Below, in pieces: positions 35,960 through 43,706 of a DNA stretch of 64,000 nucleotides (positions within the stretch are counted from its first letter, which is position 1; every line of letters begins with the position of its first letter). Both the position numbers and the translations under genes were made by a program. The stretch spans positions 51,163 through 115,162 of the forward strand of contig JAFTXG010000021.1 of assembly GCA_017461725.1 (NCBI GenBank). The letters run 5' to 3'. Under the pieces are notes generated by a model. The model made no database searches and was not told the DNA's origin. It worked only from the letters and a program-made list of their open reading frames with translations. The stretch comes from Lachnospiraceae bacterium. Its GTDB lineage: Bacteria > Bacillota > Clostridia > Lachnospirales > Lachnospiraceae.

Positions 35960-36424
35960 ATGACCATCGGAAAACGAATCAGCAGATTAAGAAAAGAAAA
36001 ACGACTATCTCAGGAATACCTTGCCGAGCAGCTGGATGTCAGCCGACAGGCCGTGTCCAAATGGGAAAATGATCTCAGCAGCCCGGACACCGGTAATCTG
36101 ATCCAGCTCTCCTCGCTGCTGGGTGTATCGGTTGAATACCTCGCCACCGGCAAGGAACCTGATCATCACACGGGCAATGCAAAAACCGACTCACTTGTGA
36201 AAACACTGAAACGACTGAGTCTGCTGTTCTTCCTCCTTGCTCTGGCCTCCCACCTGATCGGCCTGTTCAGCGGTGAATTCACCGATAATCTGATTCCCGT
36301 CTTTCCTTACCTGTGGTATGGAAAATCGGCTGCAGCCATCGTGTTAAACGCATTCACTTTCCTGTTTACCGTGGTGTGGGTCGTTCTGTTATCCACTGCA
36401 CATTCCATGGGTAAATCGAAATAA
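35960..36424 (+). CDS. XRE-family regulator with C-terminal membrane helices
   Basis: A 154-aa protein. Residues 1-60 are a Cro/C1-type helix-turn-helix (RISRLRKEKRLSQEYLAEQLDVSRQAVSKWEND), and after a linker two membrane helices follow (about 88-105 and 125-150). Membrane-tethered XRE proteins like this are common next to response regulators or transporters in Clostridia; the target is unknown. AGGTGGAGG precedes the ATG. It probably shares a transcript with the receiver gene 46 bases upstream. Confidence 0.88.
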   Translation: MTIGKRISRLRKEKRLSQEYLAEQLDVSRQAVSKWENDLSSPDTGNLIQLSSLLGVSVEYLATGKEPDHHTGNAKTDSLVKTLKRLSLLFFLLALASHLIGLFSGEFTDNLIPVFPYLWYGKSAAAIVLNAFTFLFTVVWVVLLSTAHSMGKSK

Positions 36425-36491
36425 TTTCTAAACAATACTCAACCAAATGATTAAATTTGCAGTTTCAACCGCTTTGCCGTGTTCTTCGCTC

Positions 36492-36520
36492 TTGACTTTC
36501 CCGCCCGAATATGGTATTTT
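36492..36520 (+). promoter_or_regulatory. Predicted promoter of the DUF21/CorC gene leader
   Basis: TTGACT (36492-36497), 17-base spacer, TATTTT (36515-36520). Transcription from about 36527 would make a leader of roughly 410 bases before the ATG at 36937, containing the terminator at 36628-36665. Confidence 0.65.
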
Positions 36521-36624
36521 TTCATTCAGGAAAGGAAGTGTAAGCTAACGTGGACGACGATTCAGACGAAACTAATACGAGTCAGATAATGATATATGTT
36601 TCACCTAGCATAATGAGATAAAGT

Positions 36625-36665
36625 CAGGCATAGCCTGTGCCGCAGGGTACAGGCTGTGCTTTTTT
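36625..36665 (+). terminator. Leader terminator with a competing small hairpin
   Basis: An 11-bp stem (36628-36638 with 36649-36659) with a 10-base loop is followed by TTTTTT. A shorter hairpin CAGGC-ATA-GCCTG (36625-36637) uses the same bases, so the two exclude each other. Terminator plus competing hairpin, about 100 bases after a promoter, is the layout of an attenuator or riboswitch. Confidence 0.8.
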
Positions 36666-36680
36666 GCGTATAAGGCCCCG

Positions 36681-36823
36681 GACAGCAGCAGTGCAAACTG
36701 CGAGCTTGCTTGCAAGATTGCACTGATATTGGACGGGACAACAGGCATGAGCGCGAGCCTCATAGAGGCAGAAAGCGCGAATGGCTGTCAGGATTGCGAG
36801 AGCACATAAGTGCGAAGCAATCC
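36681..36823 (+). ncRNA. Candidate structured RNA (multi-helix) in the leader of the DUF21/CorC gene
   Basis: Helices read in order: P1 GACAGC (36681-36686) with GCTGTC (36784-36789); hairpin CAGTGCAA (36689-36696) with TTGCACTG (36718-36725), capped by CTTG/CAAG; hairpin GCGC/GCGC (36751, 36775) enclosing GCCTC-ATA-GAGGC; and a separate arm GGATTGC (36791-36797) with GCAATCC (36817-36823), enclosing GCAC-ATAA-GTGC. P1 closes over two hairpins like a three-way junction. I match it to no known RNA class. It could be a structured leader, a free RNA or a palindromic repeat. The rest of 36425-36936 shows no gene. Confidence 0.6.
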
Positions 36824-36936
36824 GTAGGACTTATTTTCCGGCTGATTTTACATAGATAAGGACAGACTTGCCGGGCTGCCCCGCTCATTTGCGTTTTTCG
36901 CAGACCATGATCTGCAACCAAAAAGAAAGGATAAAC

Positions 36937-38265
36937 ATGATAGGTTCAATTATTTTACTGGTAGTACTGATTTTCTTAAACGCGGTGTTCGCAAGCGCGG
37001 AGATCGCGGTCATCTCCATCAACGAGATGAAGCTCAAAAAAATGGCCGAACAGAAGGATAAGCGTGCGATCAAGCTGATCAAGCTGACCAGCGACTCCTC
37101 CCGTTTTCTGTCCACCATCCAGATCGCCATCACACTGGCCGGACTCCTCAGCAGTGCATTCGCTGCCGACAACTTTGCCGATCCCCTGGTAACCTGGCTG
37201 ATCAGCATCGGTGTAACGATTCCCGCCTCTATTCTGAACACCGTGGCCGTATTTGTGATCACCATCATTCTGGCCTACTTCAATCTGGTGTTGGGCGAGC
37301 TGGTGCCCAAACGTCTGGCCATGCAGAAGGCAGACAGTATGGCTCTGGGGATGGCTGGCATGCTCTACGGCGTGGCTAAACTCTTCTCTCCCATCGTAGC
37401 TCTCCTCAGCTGGTCCACCAACGTGGTGCTGAAGCTGATGGGCATCGATCCGGAGGCCGACGAGGAAAAGATGACCGAGGAAGAGATCCTCATGGTGCTG
37501 GCCGAGGGCAACGAGCAGGGTGTCATCGACGAGCATGAAAGCGAGATCATCCAGAATCTGTTCGAGTTCGGCGACACCGATGCCGAGCAGATCTGTACCC
37601 ACCGTGTGGATGTGGTCGCTCTGGACGAGAACGATTCCGACGAGGAATGGAAAGCGATCATCTACAACGAAAAGCACACCTACTACCCCATCTACAGCGA
37701 GACCAAGGACAATGTGACCGGTATCCTGGATACCCGCGACTACTTCCGTCTGCAGGATGCATCCCGCGCCGAGATCATGGAGAAGGCGGTGCGCCCGGTG
37801 TACTTTATCCCCGAGGGACTTAAGGCGGATACCCTGTTCCAGAACATGCGCCGCGAGCGCAAATACTTCGCAGTGCTTTTGGATGAGTACGGCGGAATGA
37901 GCGGTATCATCACCATCCACGACCTGCTGGAGGCCATCGTCGGCGATATGTACGATGAGGACGAGACCGATATCCCCGAAAAGATCCAGGAAATCGGCGA
38001 GAATCGCTGGTTGGTGTGCGGCGACGCGGAGCTGACTGATCTGGAAAAGACCTTCGGCATCGATCTCCCCGACGAATGCGAGACCTTCAACGGTCTGGTC
38101 TGCGATATCCTGGGCACGATCCCCGAGGACGGCAGCACTCCTGTCTGTGAGAAATACGGATTAAAGATCTTCATTCAGGAAGTCGAAAAGCATTACGTGG
38201 AAAAAGCCATCGTGGAATATATCCCCGAGGATGACGACGATGACGATGATGAGGACGACGATTGA
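36937..38265 (+). CDS. DUF21/CBS/CorC-HlyC membrane protein (CNNM-type, probable Mg2+ or Co2+ exporter)
   Basis: A 442-aa protein: DUF21 membrane region (about 1-190, with LVVLIFLNAVFASAEIAVISI and NLVLGELVPKRLA), paired CBS domains (about 200-325), CorC_HlyC domain (about 345-425) and a tail of 12 Asp/Glu residues. Such proteins (PaeA/MpfA/CNNM type) export magnesium and related cations, or protect against them; older names call them hemolysin C-like. I chose ATG 36937 (AAAGGATAAAC upstream). A long leader with terminator suggests regulation by ions or metabolites. Confidence 0.93.
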   Translation: MIGSIILLVVLIFLNAVFASAEIAVISINEMKLKKMAEQKDKRAIKLIKLTSDSSRFLSTIQIAITLAGLLSSAFAADNFADPLVTWLISIGVTIPASILNTVAVFVITIILAYFNLVLGELVPKRLAMQKADSMALGMAGMLYGVAKLFSPIVALLSWSTNVVLKLMGIDPEADEEKMTEEEILMVLAEGNEQGVIDEHESEIIQNLFEFGDTDAEQICTHRVDVVALDENDSDEEWKAIIYNEKHTYYPIYSETKDNVTGILDTRDYFRLQDASRAEIMEKAVRPVYFIPEGLKADTLFQNMRRERKYFAVLLDEYGGMSGIITIHDLLEAIVGDMYDEDETDIPEKIQEIGENRWLVCGDAELTDLEKTFGIDLPDECETFNGLVCDILGTIPEDGSTPVCEKYGLKIFIQEVEKHYVEKAIVEYIPEDDDDDDDEDDD

Positions 38266-38273
38266 TGTTAATA

Positions 38274-38301
38274 GGGCCGGATGGCAAATGCCACCCGGCC
38301 C
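38274..38301. terminator. Bidirectional terminator
   Basis: GGGCCGG pairs with CCGGCCC, an A-C mismatch follows, and TGGCA pairs with TGCCA around AA. T-rich on the plus side (TTCAATT) and A-rich before it on the minus side. Separates the plus-strand DUF21 gene from the minus-strand esterase gene. Confidence 0.85.
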
Positions 38302-38306
38302 TTCAA

Positions 38307-39413
38307 TTATGTCCTCATTCGCTCTCCCAGAGCCTTCCTGATCACATCCCCAAACACCTTTGCCATGCATGCAAATCCCAGATCATTCGGATGGACGCCA
38401 TCCACCGTACAGCTATCCGCTGACATACCAATTTTGTTTGCCTCTTTGAATACTTCCGTACCGTCTATGAACGCTACCTTTTTATCGCCCCGCTTTACCG
38501 CATCTGCATATGTCCTCAGAATCACCTCGCGGCGGCGCAATATATCCTCCGCTTTCTGCAGTGTTTTCGGTGTGTCGGTTTCGCTGGCCATAATAATCGG
38601 CAAATCAGGATTCTTCTCACGGATCGTCAGGAAAAATGCCTCGTGGGTCTTTGCCAAATGCTCCACGTCAGGAGCATTGTGGTCATAGTCATAGAAAAAC
38701 AGACTCATCGGCTGCTCTGCGATATACTCCGCCATCACAGCTTCACCCCTGCCGCTGCCGGAAAAGCCCAGATTGATATGATCCATGTTAAGATTCCGAG
38801 TAATGATGTTGGTATAAGCATTGCCCGGTCTGGACGCACATCCTCCTTGCGTGATGGACGAGCCGTAATAAATGATCGGCAGTTCCGAACGATAAGTATC
38901 TCCCGGCTCCAATCCGGAATCCGGATGAATGCCCACAAACAACTCATTCACCTCGTCATACAACGGGAAATGGATGGTGATATCCCTCATTTCCCGGCTG
39001 CCAAACTCAATCAGCGACTCGTAGCGGTCCGTCCGATCTATCGGCGGAACAAAGGAACCCTTATAAAGATTTGTTTCACCCTCCTTCACATACAGATCAA
39101 AACCTGCACTCCCCAGAAATGTCATATGAGGCATCAGACATCTTTTCGGCATGATCGCGCGAATCGCCACACGCGCGGAATCAGTCTTAAACCGAACCCT
39201 GCCGCCCGCTGTTTTGGTGTGTAACCGCAACACGCCGGAGTTTGCTTTCTCCGCCAGTTCGTAGGGAATGCGTCTGAATGGTTCTCCCTCGTTGCCGGGA
39301 ATCAGTCCGTAAACGCGAAAAGGGTCACGGCGTACATTGTAAAAATTCAAATCTACTCCCTGTACCGTTCCGGTTACGGCCAGGTTTTTATCGATTTCTC
39401 CAATATTGCCCAT
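38307..39413 (-). CDS. Two-domain SGNH esterase (CE2-like)
   Basis: A 368-aa protein. The N-terminal ~165 residues are a beta-sandwich (LRLHTKTAGGRVRFKT, FDLYVKEGETNLYKG, EMRDITIHFPLYDEV), and the SGNH domain follows: nucleophile in YYGSSITQGG (about residue 180), the Asn/Gly blocks and catalytic DGVHPND near the end. Order and size fit carbohydrate esterase family 2, deacetylating polysaccharides. No signal peptide is seen, so cytoplasmic. GGAGAGGAG supports ATG 39413. Last gene of the second sugar operon. Confidence 0.88.
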   Translation of the reverse strand: MGNIGEIDKNLAVTGTVQGVDLNFYNVRRDPFRVYGLIPGNEGEPFRRIPYELAEKANSGVLRLHTKTAGGRVRFKTDSARVAIRAIMPKRCLMPHMTFLGSAGFDLYVKEGETNLYKGSFVPPIDRTDRYESLIEFGSREMRDITIHFPLYDEVNELFVGIHPDSGLEPGDTYRSELPIIYYGSSITQGGCASRPGNAYTNIITRNLNMDHINLGFSGSGRGEAVMAEYIAEQPMSLFFYDYDHNAPDVEHLAKTHEAFFLTIREKNPDLPIIMASETDTPKTLQKAEDILRRREVILRTYADAVKRGDKKVAFIDGTEVFKEANKIGMSADSCTVDGVHPNDLGFACMAKVFGDVIRKALGERMRT

Positions 39414-39436
39414 TCTTTTCTCCTCTCCAAACAATA

Positions 39437-39463
39437 ATGACGCTGCACCATCTGCAACGTCAT
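39437..39463. repeat. Intercistronic hairpin between permease and esterase genes
   Basis: ATGACG/CGTCAT outside and TGCA/TGCA inside form an 10-bp interrupted stem around CCATC, inside the 68-base gap between the permease stop and the esterase start. Likely RNA processing or stabilisation. Confidence 0.55.
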
Positions 39464-39480
39464 TAAACATGAATCACACT

Positions 39481-40371
39481 CTAACCCTTCACACTTCCAA
39501 CCATAACGCCCTTCTGGAAATGCTTTTGCACGAAGGGATACACGCAGAACAAAGGCACAGAAGATACAACGATAACACAATATTTTAATGTCACATAGAT
39601 CGTGGACATATTGTCCACATCAATCATCTCCTCACCACCCAGCTGCTCGCTCTGAATCAATATCTCCTTCAGAAAAATCTGAAGCGGATACAGATCCTGC
39701 TCCCGCAAATACAGAAATGCGTTAAAATAGGAATTCCAGTGTGAAACACCGTACCACAGAGTCAATACGGCAATGATGGCCTTCGACAGTGGCAACACCA
39801 TCCGAAAGAAAAACTGGGTATTACTGCAACCATCAATCTGAGCTGCCTCCAGCATCTCATCCGGAATATTATTCTCGATAAATGTTCGACAAACAATCAT
39901 GTTATACACACTCATGGCTCCGGGGAGGATAACCGACCATCGTGTATTCATAATTCCGAGATTTCTCACCAATATGTAGGTGGGAATCATACCGCCGGAG
40001 AACATCATGGTAAAAGAAAAAATGAACATGATGGCTCCACGTCCTCTGAGATTCTTTCTGGCCATGGGATAAGCGCACAGCAATGTGATCGCAACATTGA
40101 TCAGTGTTCCTGACACCGTGTAGATGATCGTATTTTTGTATCCGGTCCATATCTGAGGACGCTTAAGGATGATTTCATAAGCCTTCAGTGAAAAATTCAC
40201 CGGCCAAAGCCAGACCTTTCCCTGTACCACCATATCCGAATCGCTGAATGATGCAGAAACAATGTAAACAATCGGATACAGTACCAGCAGAGTAAGAATC
40301 GTAACAATGGTATAGCAGAAAAAGTAGAACACACGATCTTGTCTGTTTTTGATTTTTGTACTTGTTTTCAT
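39481..40371 (-). CDS. Carbohydrate ABC transporter permease (LplC-like)
   Basis: A 296-aa permease of the LplC/YteP-like group: first helix FYFFCYTIVTILTLLVLYPIVYIVSASFSD, the conserved EAAQIDGCSNTQFFFRMVLPLSKA loop and the C-terminal YPFVQKHFQKGVMVGSVKG, the usual tail of this subfamily. Works with the LplB-like partner encoded 11 bases upstream. AGGAGGGGCAGG precedes the ATG. Confidence 0.95.
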   Translation of the reverse strand: MKTSTKIKNRQDRVFYFFCYTIVTILTLLVLYPIVYIVSASFSDSDMVVQGKVWLWPVNFSLKAYEIILKRPQIWTGYKNTIIYTVSGTLINVAITLLCAYPMARKNLRGRGAIMFIFSFTMMFSGGMIPTYILVRNLGIMNTRWSVILPGAMSVYNMIVCRTFIENNIPDEMLEAAQIDGCSNTQFFFRMVLPLSKAIIAVLTLWYGVSHWNSYFNAFLYLREQDLYPLQIFLKEILIQSEQLGGEEMIDVDNMSTIYVTLKYCVIVVSSVPLFCVYPFVQKHFQKGVMVGSVKG

Positions 40372-40381
40372 CCTGCCCCTC

Positions 40382-41323
40382 CTACCACAGACTGGTCTCG
40401 CTGACCTTCTTGGAAATCTTGTTCACAATGATGACCAGAATAAACTGGATCACATTGTTGAACATTCCAATGGCTGTCGCGTAAGAAAAGTTACCTGCGC
40501 CTTCACCAGAAATACCCATTTCATACACATAGGTGGATACGACCTGACTGGCACTGATATTCAGTGAGTTCTGCATCAAGAAAATTTTTTCAAAGCCCAG
40601 AGTCAACACATGACCCATCTTTAAGATCAACATGGTGACAATCGTCGGAATGATGGTGGGCAGATCCACATGGATCACCCGCTTAAACCGCGATGCGCCG
40701 TCCATCTGAGCCGCCTCATGATAGGATGGGTCCACACTGGAAAGGGCCGCGGTGTAGATGATACTGTCCCAGCCGAAGTTCTGCCATACAGCAGACCAGA
40801 CGTAGAAATGCCTAAACGATTGCGGAGATGCAAACAAGTCCGCAGGATATTCTCCCGTAATCATATGTACCACATTTCCGTAGATACCCTGACGGCTATG
40901 AAAGATCATCAGCAACACACCGACCAGCACGACAGTGGAGATAAAGTGGGGCATATTTACAATGGTCTGGGTAATCTTTTTGAAGCGTTTATTCTGTACA
41001 CTGTTGATGGTCAACGCGAACAAAACAGGGATCGGGAAACTGACCATGATGGAATAGAATGAAAGGACGAAAGTGTTGACCATCACATCCTTGAACATAT
41101 AAGACTCAAAAAATCGGATAAACTGGTCAAAGCCCACCCAATCACTTCCCCAGATGCCCTGACGTACCTTGTAATTCTTGAAGGCAACCACCAATCCACC
41201 CATGGGAACATACTTAAAGACAATAATATAAATCATCGGGAGCAACAGGAACAGATACAGATCCCAGTCTTTTCTGGGATCCCGCTTTTTGATCACTGCG
41301 CTTCCGGTTGTTTTCTTTTTCAT
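40382..41323 (-). CDS. ABC transporter permease (LplB-like)
   Basis: A 313-aa permease of the LplB/YteP type with the segment MPHFISTVVLVGVLL and the EAA loop YHEAAQMDGASRFKRVIHVDLPTIIP. LplB/LplC-type systems import complex oligosaccharides such as rhamnogalacturonan or uronate-containing fragments in relatives; the substrate here is unknown. GAGAGGAGCGCGG precedes the ATG. It follows the binding-protein gene after a hairpin of 14 pairs. Confidence 0.95.
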   Translation of the reverse strand: MKKKTTGSAVIKKRDPRKDWDLYLFLLLPMIYIIVFKYVPMGGLVVAFKNYKVRQGIWGSDWVGFDQFIRFFESYMFKDVMVNTFVLSFYSIMVSFPIPVLFALTINSVQNKRFKKITQTIVNMPHFISTVVLVGVLLMIFHSRQGIYGNVVHMITGEYPADLFASPQSFRHFYVWSAVWQNFGWDSIIYTAALSSVDPSYHEAAQMDGASRFKRVIHVDLPTIIPTIVTMLILKMGHVLTLGFEKIFLMQNSLNISASQVVSTYVYEMGISGEGAGNFSYATAIGMFNNVIQFILVIIVNKISKKVSETSLW

Positions 41324-41351
41324 AGACCGCGCTCCTCTCTAATGTGTAACA

Positions 41352-41383
41352 GCAGTGCAGCCCGGATCACCGGACTGCACTGC
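41352..41383 (-). promoter_or_regulatory. Intercistronic hairpin after the second binding-protein gene
   Basis: 14-bp stem (41352-41365 with 41370-41383, one G-T pair) with an ATCA loop, 33 bases after the binding-protein stop. No T-run on either strand, so it is more likely an mRNA stabiliser or processing site than a terminator. The same arrangement exists in the first operon (32409-32434). Confidence 0.75.
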
Positions 41384-41416
41384 CATCCATAAACTGTACA
41401 GCGACGACAGCGATCT

Positions 41417-43204
41417 TTACTTCATACGATCGTAAGAAGCCTGATAAATTGCCAGAAGATCACTCATACCCATCTTCTCCAGTTCAGCCAGATAGGTATC
41501 CCAGTATTCATCGATATCCCAAACACCGGTAAGGAAGTTGGCTGCAGCCTCCTGCCAATACTTTTCGATTACCTTCTGAGGCTCCGCCACCTTATTATTT
41601 TCCTCTCCGGTCAGAGGAAGAGTGATAATTCTCTCCTCTGGAATATACTTCATACAATCACCGATGCAATCCTTCCAGTACTTGAGATTCCATTCGGAAG
41701 TCACCTGTGACTCCTCTGTATCACCGGGTTTTAATGTACGTCCCTCTGCAGCACCAAACTGGATACCAGGGCCTGCCAGCATATAACCCTTGTTCTGAGG
41801 TGTTCCGGTTCCCCAATACTTAGTGTTGGTATAGGAAACAAACTGAGGCTCACTCTTTCCATCCAATGCAAGATACAGATCCTTGGTACTTCCGTCAATG
41901 AACTTGGAATTGTCCACATTCTCCCAGTAATCCCAGTCAACGCCTTCCTCACCGAAGCGCTGATAGAGGCTTAGCGTCTGGCTCATCATATAATCCATAA
42001 CAATGAAAGCAGCCTCAGGGTTTTCACAATCTGTGGTGATCATTGCTCCGGGGTAAGCAAGCGTATCACTGTAATAGGTTTCAATTCTTCCGGAAGGGCC
42101 TTCCAATGCAACCACATAATCATGCTTTAATCTCAACTTCATGGTTTCAAAATTGTTTCCCCCCTTCATCTGAGGCTGATAGTAGAAGTCAGCAAGGAGG
42201 ATGCACTCTGGATTCTGCTGGATCGCATTACGAGCGGCCTTGTCCTGAGTCAAAATAGTGGTGTCAATCAGTCCCTCGTCAAAGAACTGCTTGATATATT
42301 TGAGACCTTCCTTCCAACCCTCAGTTGCATAAGCGAAGGTTAACACTCCATTTTCTACGTCCAATTTATGGTCGTCCCATGCATAGGCAAAAGGAGTCAT
42401 CAAAAACTGGAACCAAGGCTCATTCGCATCTTCTTTTCCGGTAAAAACAACCTCATCATCAATGCCATTTCCGTTCAGATCCCCCGCTGCGGCAAACGCC
42501 TTACACAGTTCAAAGAATCCTTCGGTTGTGGTGGGAAGCTCATCAAATCCACATGCCTTTGCGTACTCTGTGTTGATCCACAGTCTGTATGCGGTAGCAT
42601 CATTATTATTTGTAGAATAATACTTAGGCATCGCCCAAAGCTTTCCCTCGGCATCTCTCATGGTATCAACAAAATCAGTGCCTTCTTTTTCGATTGCAAT
42701 ATTGATGTACTTCGCATAATCGGGATTCTCATAGAACTCAGTCAGTTCCAGAATCGCACCGGTCTCCACCCAGTTAGCCTGATAGCTGTTCAGCCCCTTT
42801 GTTCCGCCACCAAAAATGATGTCGGGAAGCTCGTCGCCACCGTTGATCATAACGTTCAGCTTATCACCAAAGGATCCTGCCGCATAGGCCTCAAACTGCA
42901 GATCCACACCGAACTTTTCCTCCAGCATCAGAGTGGTCATATTCGTATTCCAGTCGATAACCTCATCGTCCGCCTCAACTGCGATGGTGAGGGTCACGCC
43001 CTCGGTGATGGTCTTTGGATCAAACTCGGCAGCATCTGTGGAAGCCTCTGTCTCCTTATCACCGGGTGCGTTTGTCGCGGGAGCATCGGTTGCTTTTGGA
43101 GCATCGGTAGTCTTGTCATCTGCGGGAGCACCACAGGCTGCCAGAGACAGTACCATGATCAGAGACAGCAGTGCTGCCATCACACGCTTAAATACGTTTT
43201 TCAT
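41417..43204 (-). CDS. Sugar ABC transporter substrate-binding lipoprotein (LipO-like)
   Basis: A 595-aa exported protein: signal MKNVFKRVMAALLSLIMVLS and lipobox SLAAC (Cys24), a Thr/Ala-rich linker (about 30-60, with TDAPATN), then the binding domain. The large size and LplB/LplC partners place it in the LipO/YtcQ group that binds larger oligosaccharides. ATG 43204 has GGAGGAAACAAC upstream. Its promoter appears at 43309-43336, overlapped by AAATCGGGGTATT-type boxes that the AraC-like protein at 43707 may bind. Confidence 0.94.
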   Translation of the reverse strand: MKNVFKRVMAALLSLIMVLSLAACGAPADDKTTDAPKATDAPATNAPGDKETEASTDAAEFDPKTITEGVTLTIAVEADDEVIDWNTNMTTLMLEEKFGVDLQFEAYAAGSFGDKLNVMINGGDELPDIIFGGGTKGLNSYQANWVETGAILELTEFYENPDYAKYINIAIEKEGTDFVDTMRDAEGKLWAMPKYYSTNNNDATAYRLWINTEYAKACGFDELPTTTEGFFELCKAFAAAGDLNGNGIDDEVVFTGKEDANEPWFQFLMTPFAYAWDDHKLDVENGVLTFAYATEGWKEGLKYIKQFFDEGLIDTTILTQDKAARNAIQQNPECILLADFYYQPQMKGGNNFETMKLRLKHDYVVALEGPSGRIETYYSDTLAYPGAMITTDCENPEAAFIVMDYMMSQTLSLYQRFGEEGVDWDYWENVDNSKFIDGSTKDLYLALDGKSEPQFVSYTNTKYWGTGTPQNKGYMLAGPGIQFGAAEGRTLKPGDTEESQVTSEWNLKYWKDCIGDCMKYIPEERIITLPLTGEENNKVAEPQKVIEKYWQEAAANFLTGVWDIDEYWDTYLAELEKMGMSDLLAIYQASYDRMK

Positions 43205-43308
43205 GTTGTTTCCTCCATTCAAACTCGATTATGTAGTTGCTTTTTCTGCCGCCATTCATAACGACAGCTCGGACACCGCTGCCGGCCTGCGGTATCGCTG
43301 ATAGTTTT

Positions 43309-43336
43309 AGCATACAGGAAATACCCCGAATTTCAA
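43309..43336 (-). promoter_or_regulatory. Predicted promoter of the second binding-protein operon
   Basis: Read on the minus strand: TTGAAA (43336-43331), 16-base spacer, TATGCT (43314-43309). A box of the repeated motif (43320-43333) covers the spacer, which suggests repression or tight regulation at this point. Confidence 0.5.
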
Positions 43337-43438
43337 CTTGAATTGAGGGTATCTCTGCGGAAATCGGGGTGTATCAAGAAAAATCCTGCTTTTCCTCCTC
43401 TGCGGAAATCGAGGTATTTGTGGTTAAATCGGGGTATT
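43320..43438. promoter_or_regulatory. Repeated AAATCGGGGTATT boxes (candidate AraC-type operators)
   Basis: Forward copies AAATCGGGGT-GTAT (43361), AAATCGAGGTATT (43406-43418) and AAATCGGGGTATT (43426-43438), plus one inverted copy AAATTCGGGGTATT (43333-43320). The copies are 45 and 20 bases apart (two helix turns for the last pair). They lie between the operon and the AraC sensor gene. A diverged copy of the 43320-43375 block occurs at 47222-47280. Confidence 0.75.
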
Positions 43439-43452
43439 CCAGTATTTAAAAA

Positions 43453-43482
43453 TTGACCAGGTAAATACAAAAATGTTATACT
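43453..43482 (+). promoter_or_regulatory. Predicted promoter of the AraC sensor gene
   Basis: TTGACC (43453-43458), 18-base spacer, TATACT (43477-43482). Initiation near 43490 gives a leader of about 215 bases before the ATG at 43707, covering the structured region 43503-43672. Confidence 0.6.
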
Positions 43483-43502
43483 TTTTACATGTATAAAATG
43501 TG

Positions 43503-43672
43503 GGTGTCAAAAGGTATTTTGACACCTGTGATATACGGGTTTCTCCGCACTTTGTGCTCCCGAAATCCTAAAAACATTCGAAATCCGCCCTACTCGGGCT
43601 ACTTTCTCATGTTTTTCGGGTCCCAAACTCATGCATTTCCATGCGAGCATGAAACGCATGACCTTTTGACCC
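43503..43672 (+). ncRNA. Structured leader or dispersed structured element ahead of the AraC gene
   Basis: Perfect hairpin GGTGTCAAAA-GGTA-TTTTGACACC (43503-43526); CCCGAA (43559) and AAAACAT (43571) pair with ATGTTTTTCGGG (43609-43620) around a GCCC-TACTC-GGGC hairpin (43587-43599); GCAC-TTT-GTGC in between; then GGGTC (43618) with GACCC (43668-43672), enclosing TCATGC/GCATGA and CATGC-GA-GCATG. Most of the 170 bases are paired. I recall similar blocks as dispersed repeats in Lachnospiraceae genomes, though I cannot verify it. It may act in translation control or be a structured RNA. Confidence 0.6.
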
Positions 43673-43706
43673 TTATATCTATAAATAATGTAGAAAGAGT
43701 GATTTT

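Noticed and set aside
36425..36936. Known riboswitch classes (M-box, yybP-ykoY, NiCo, c-di-AMP, fluoride) in the DUF21/CorC leader
   Set aside because: I compared remembered conserved words of these classes with the leader and found no convincing match, so it is reported as orphan.
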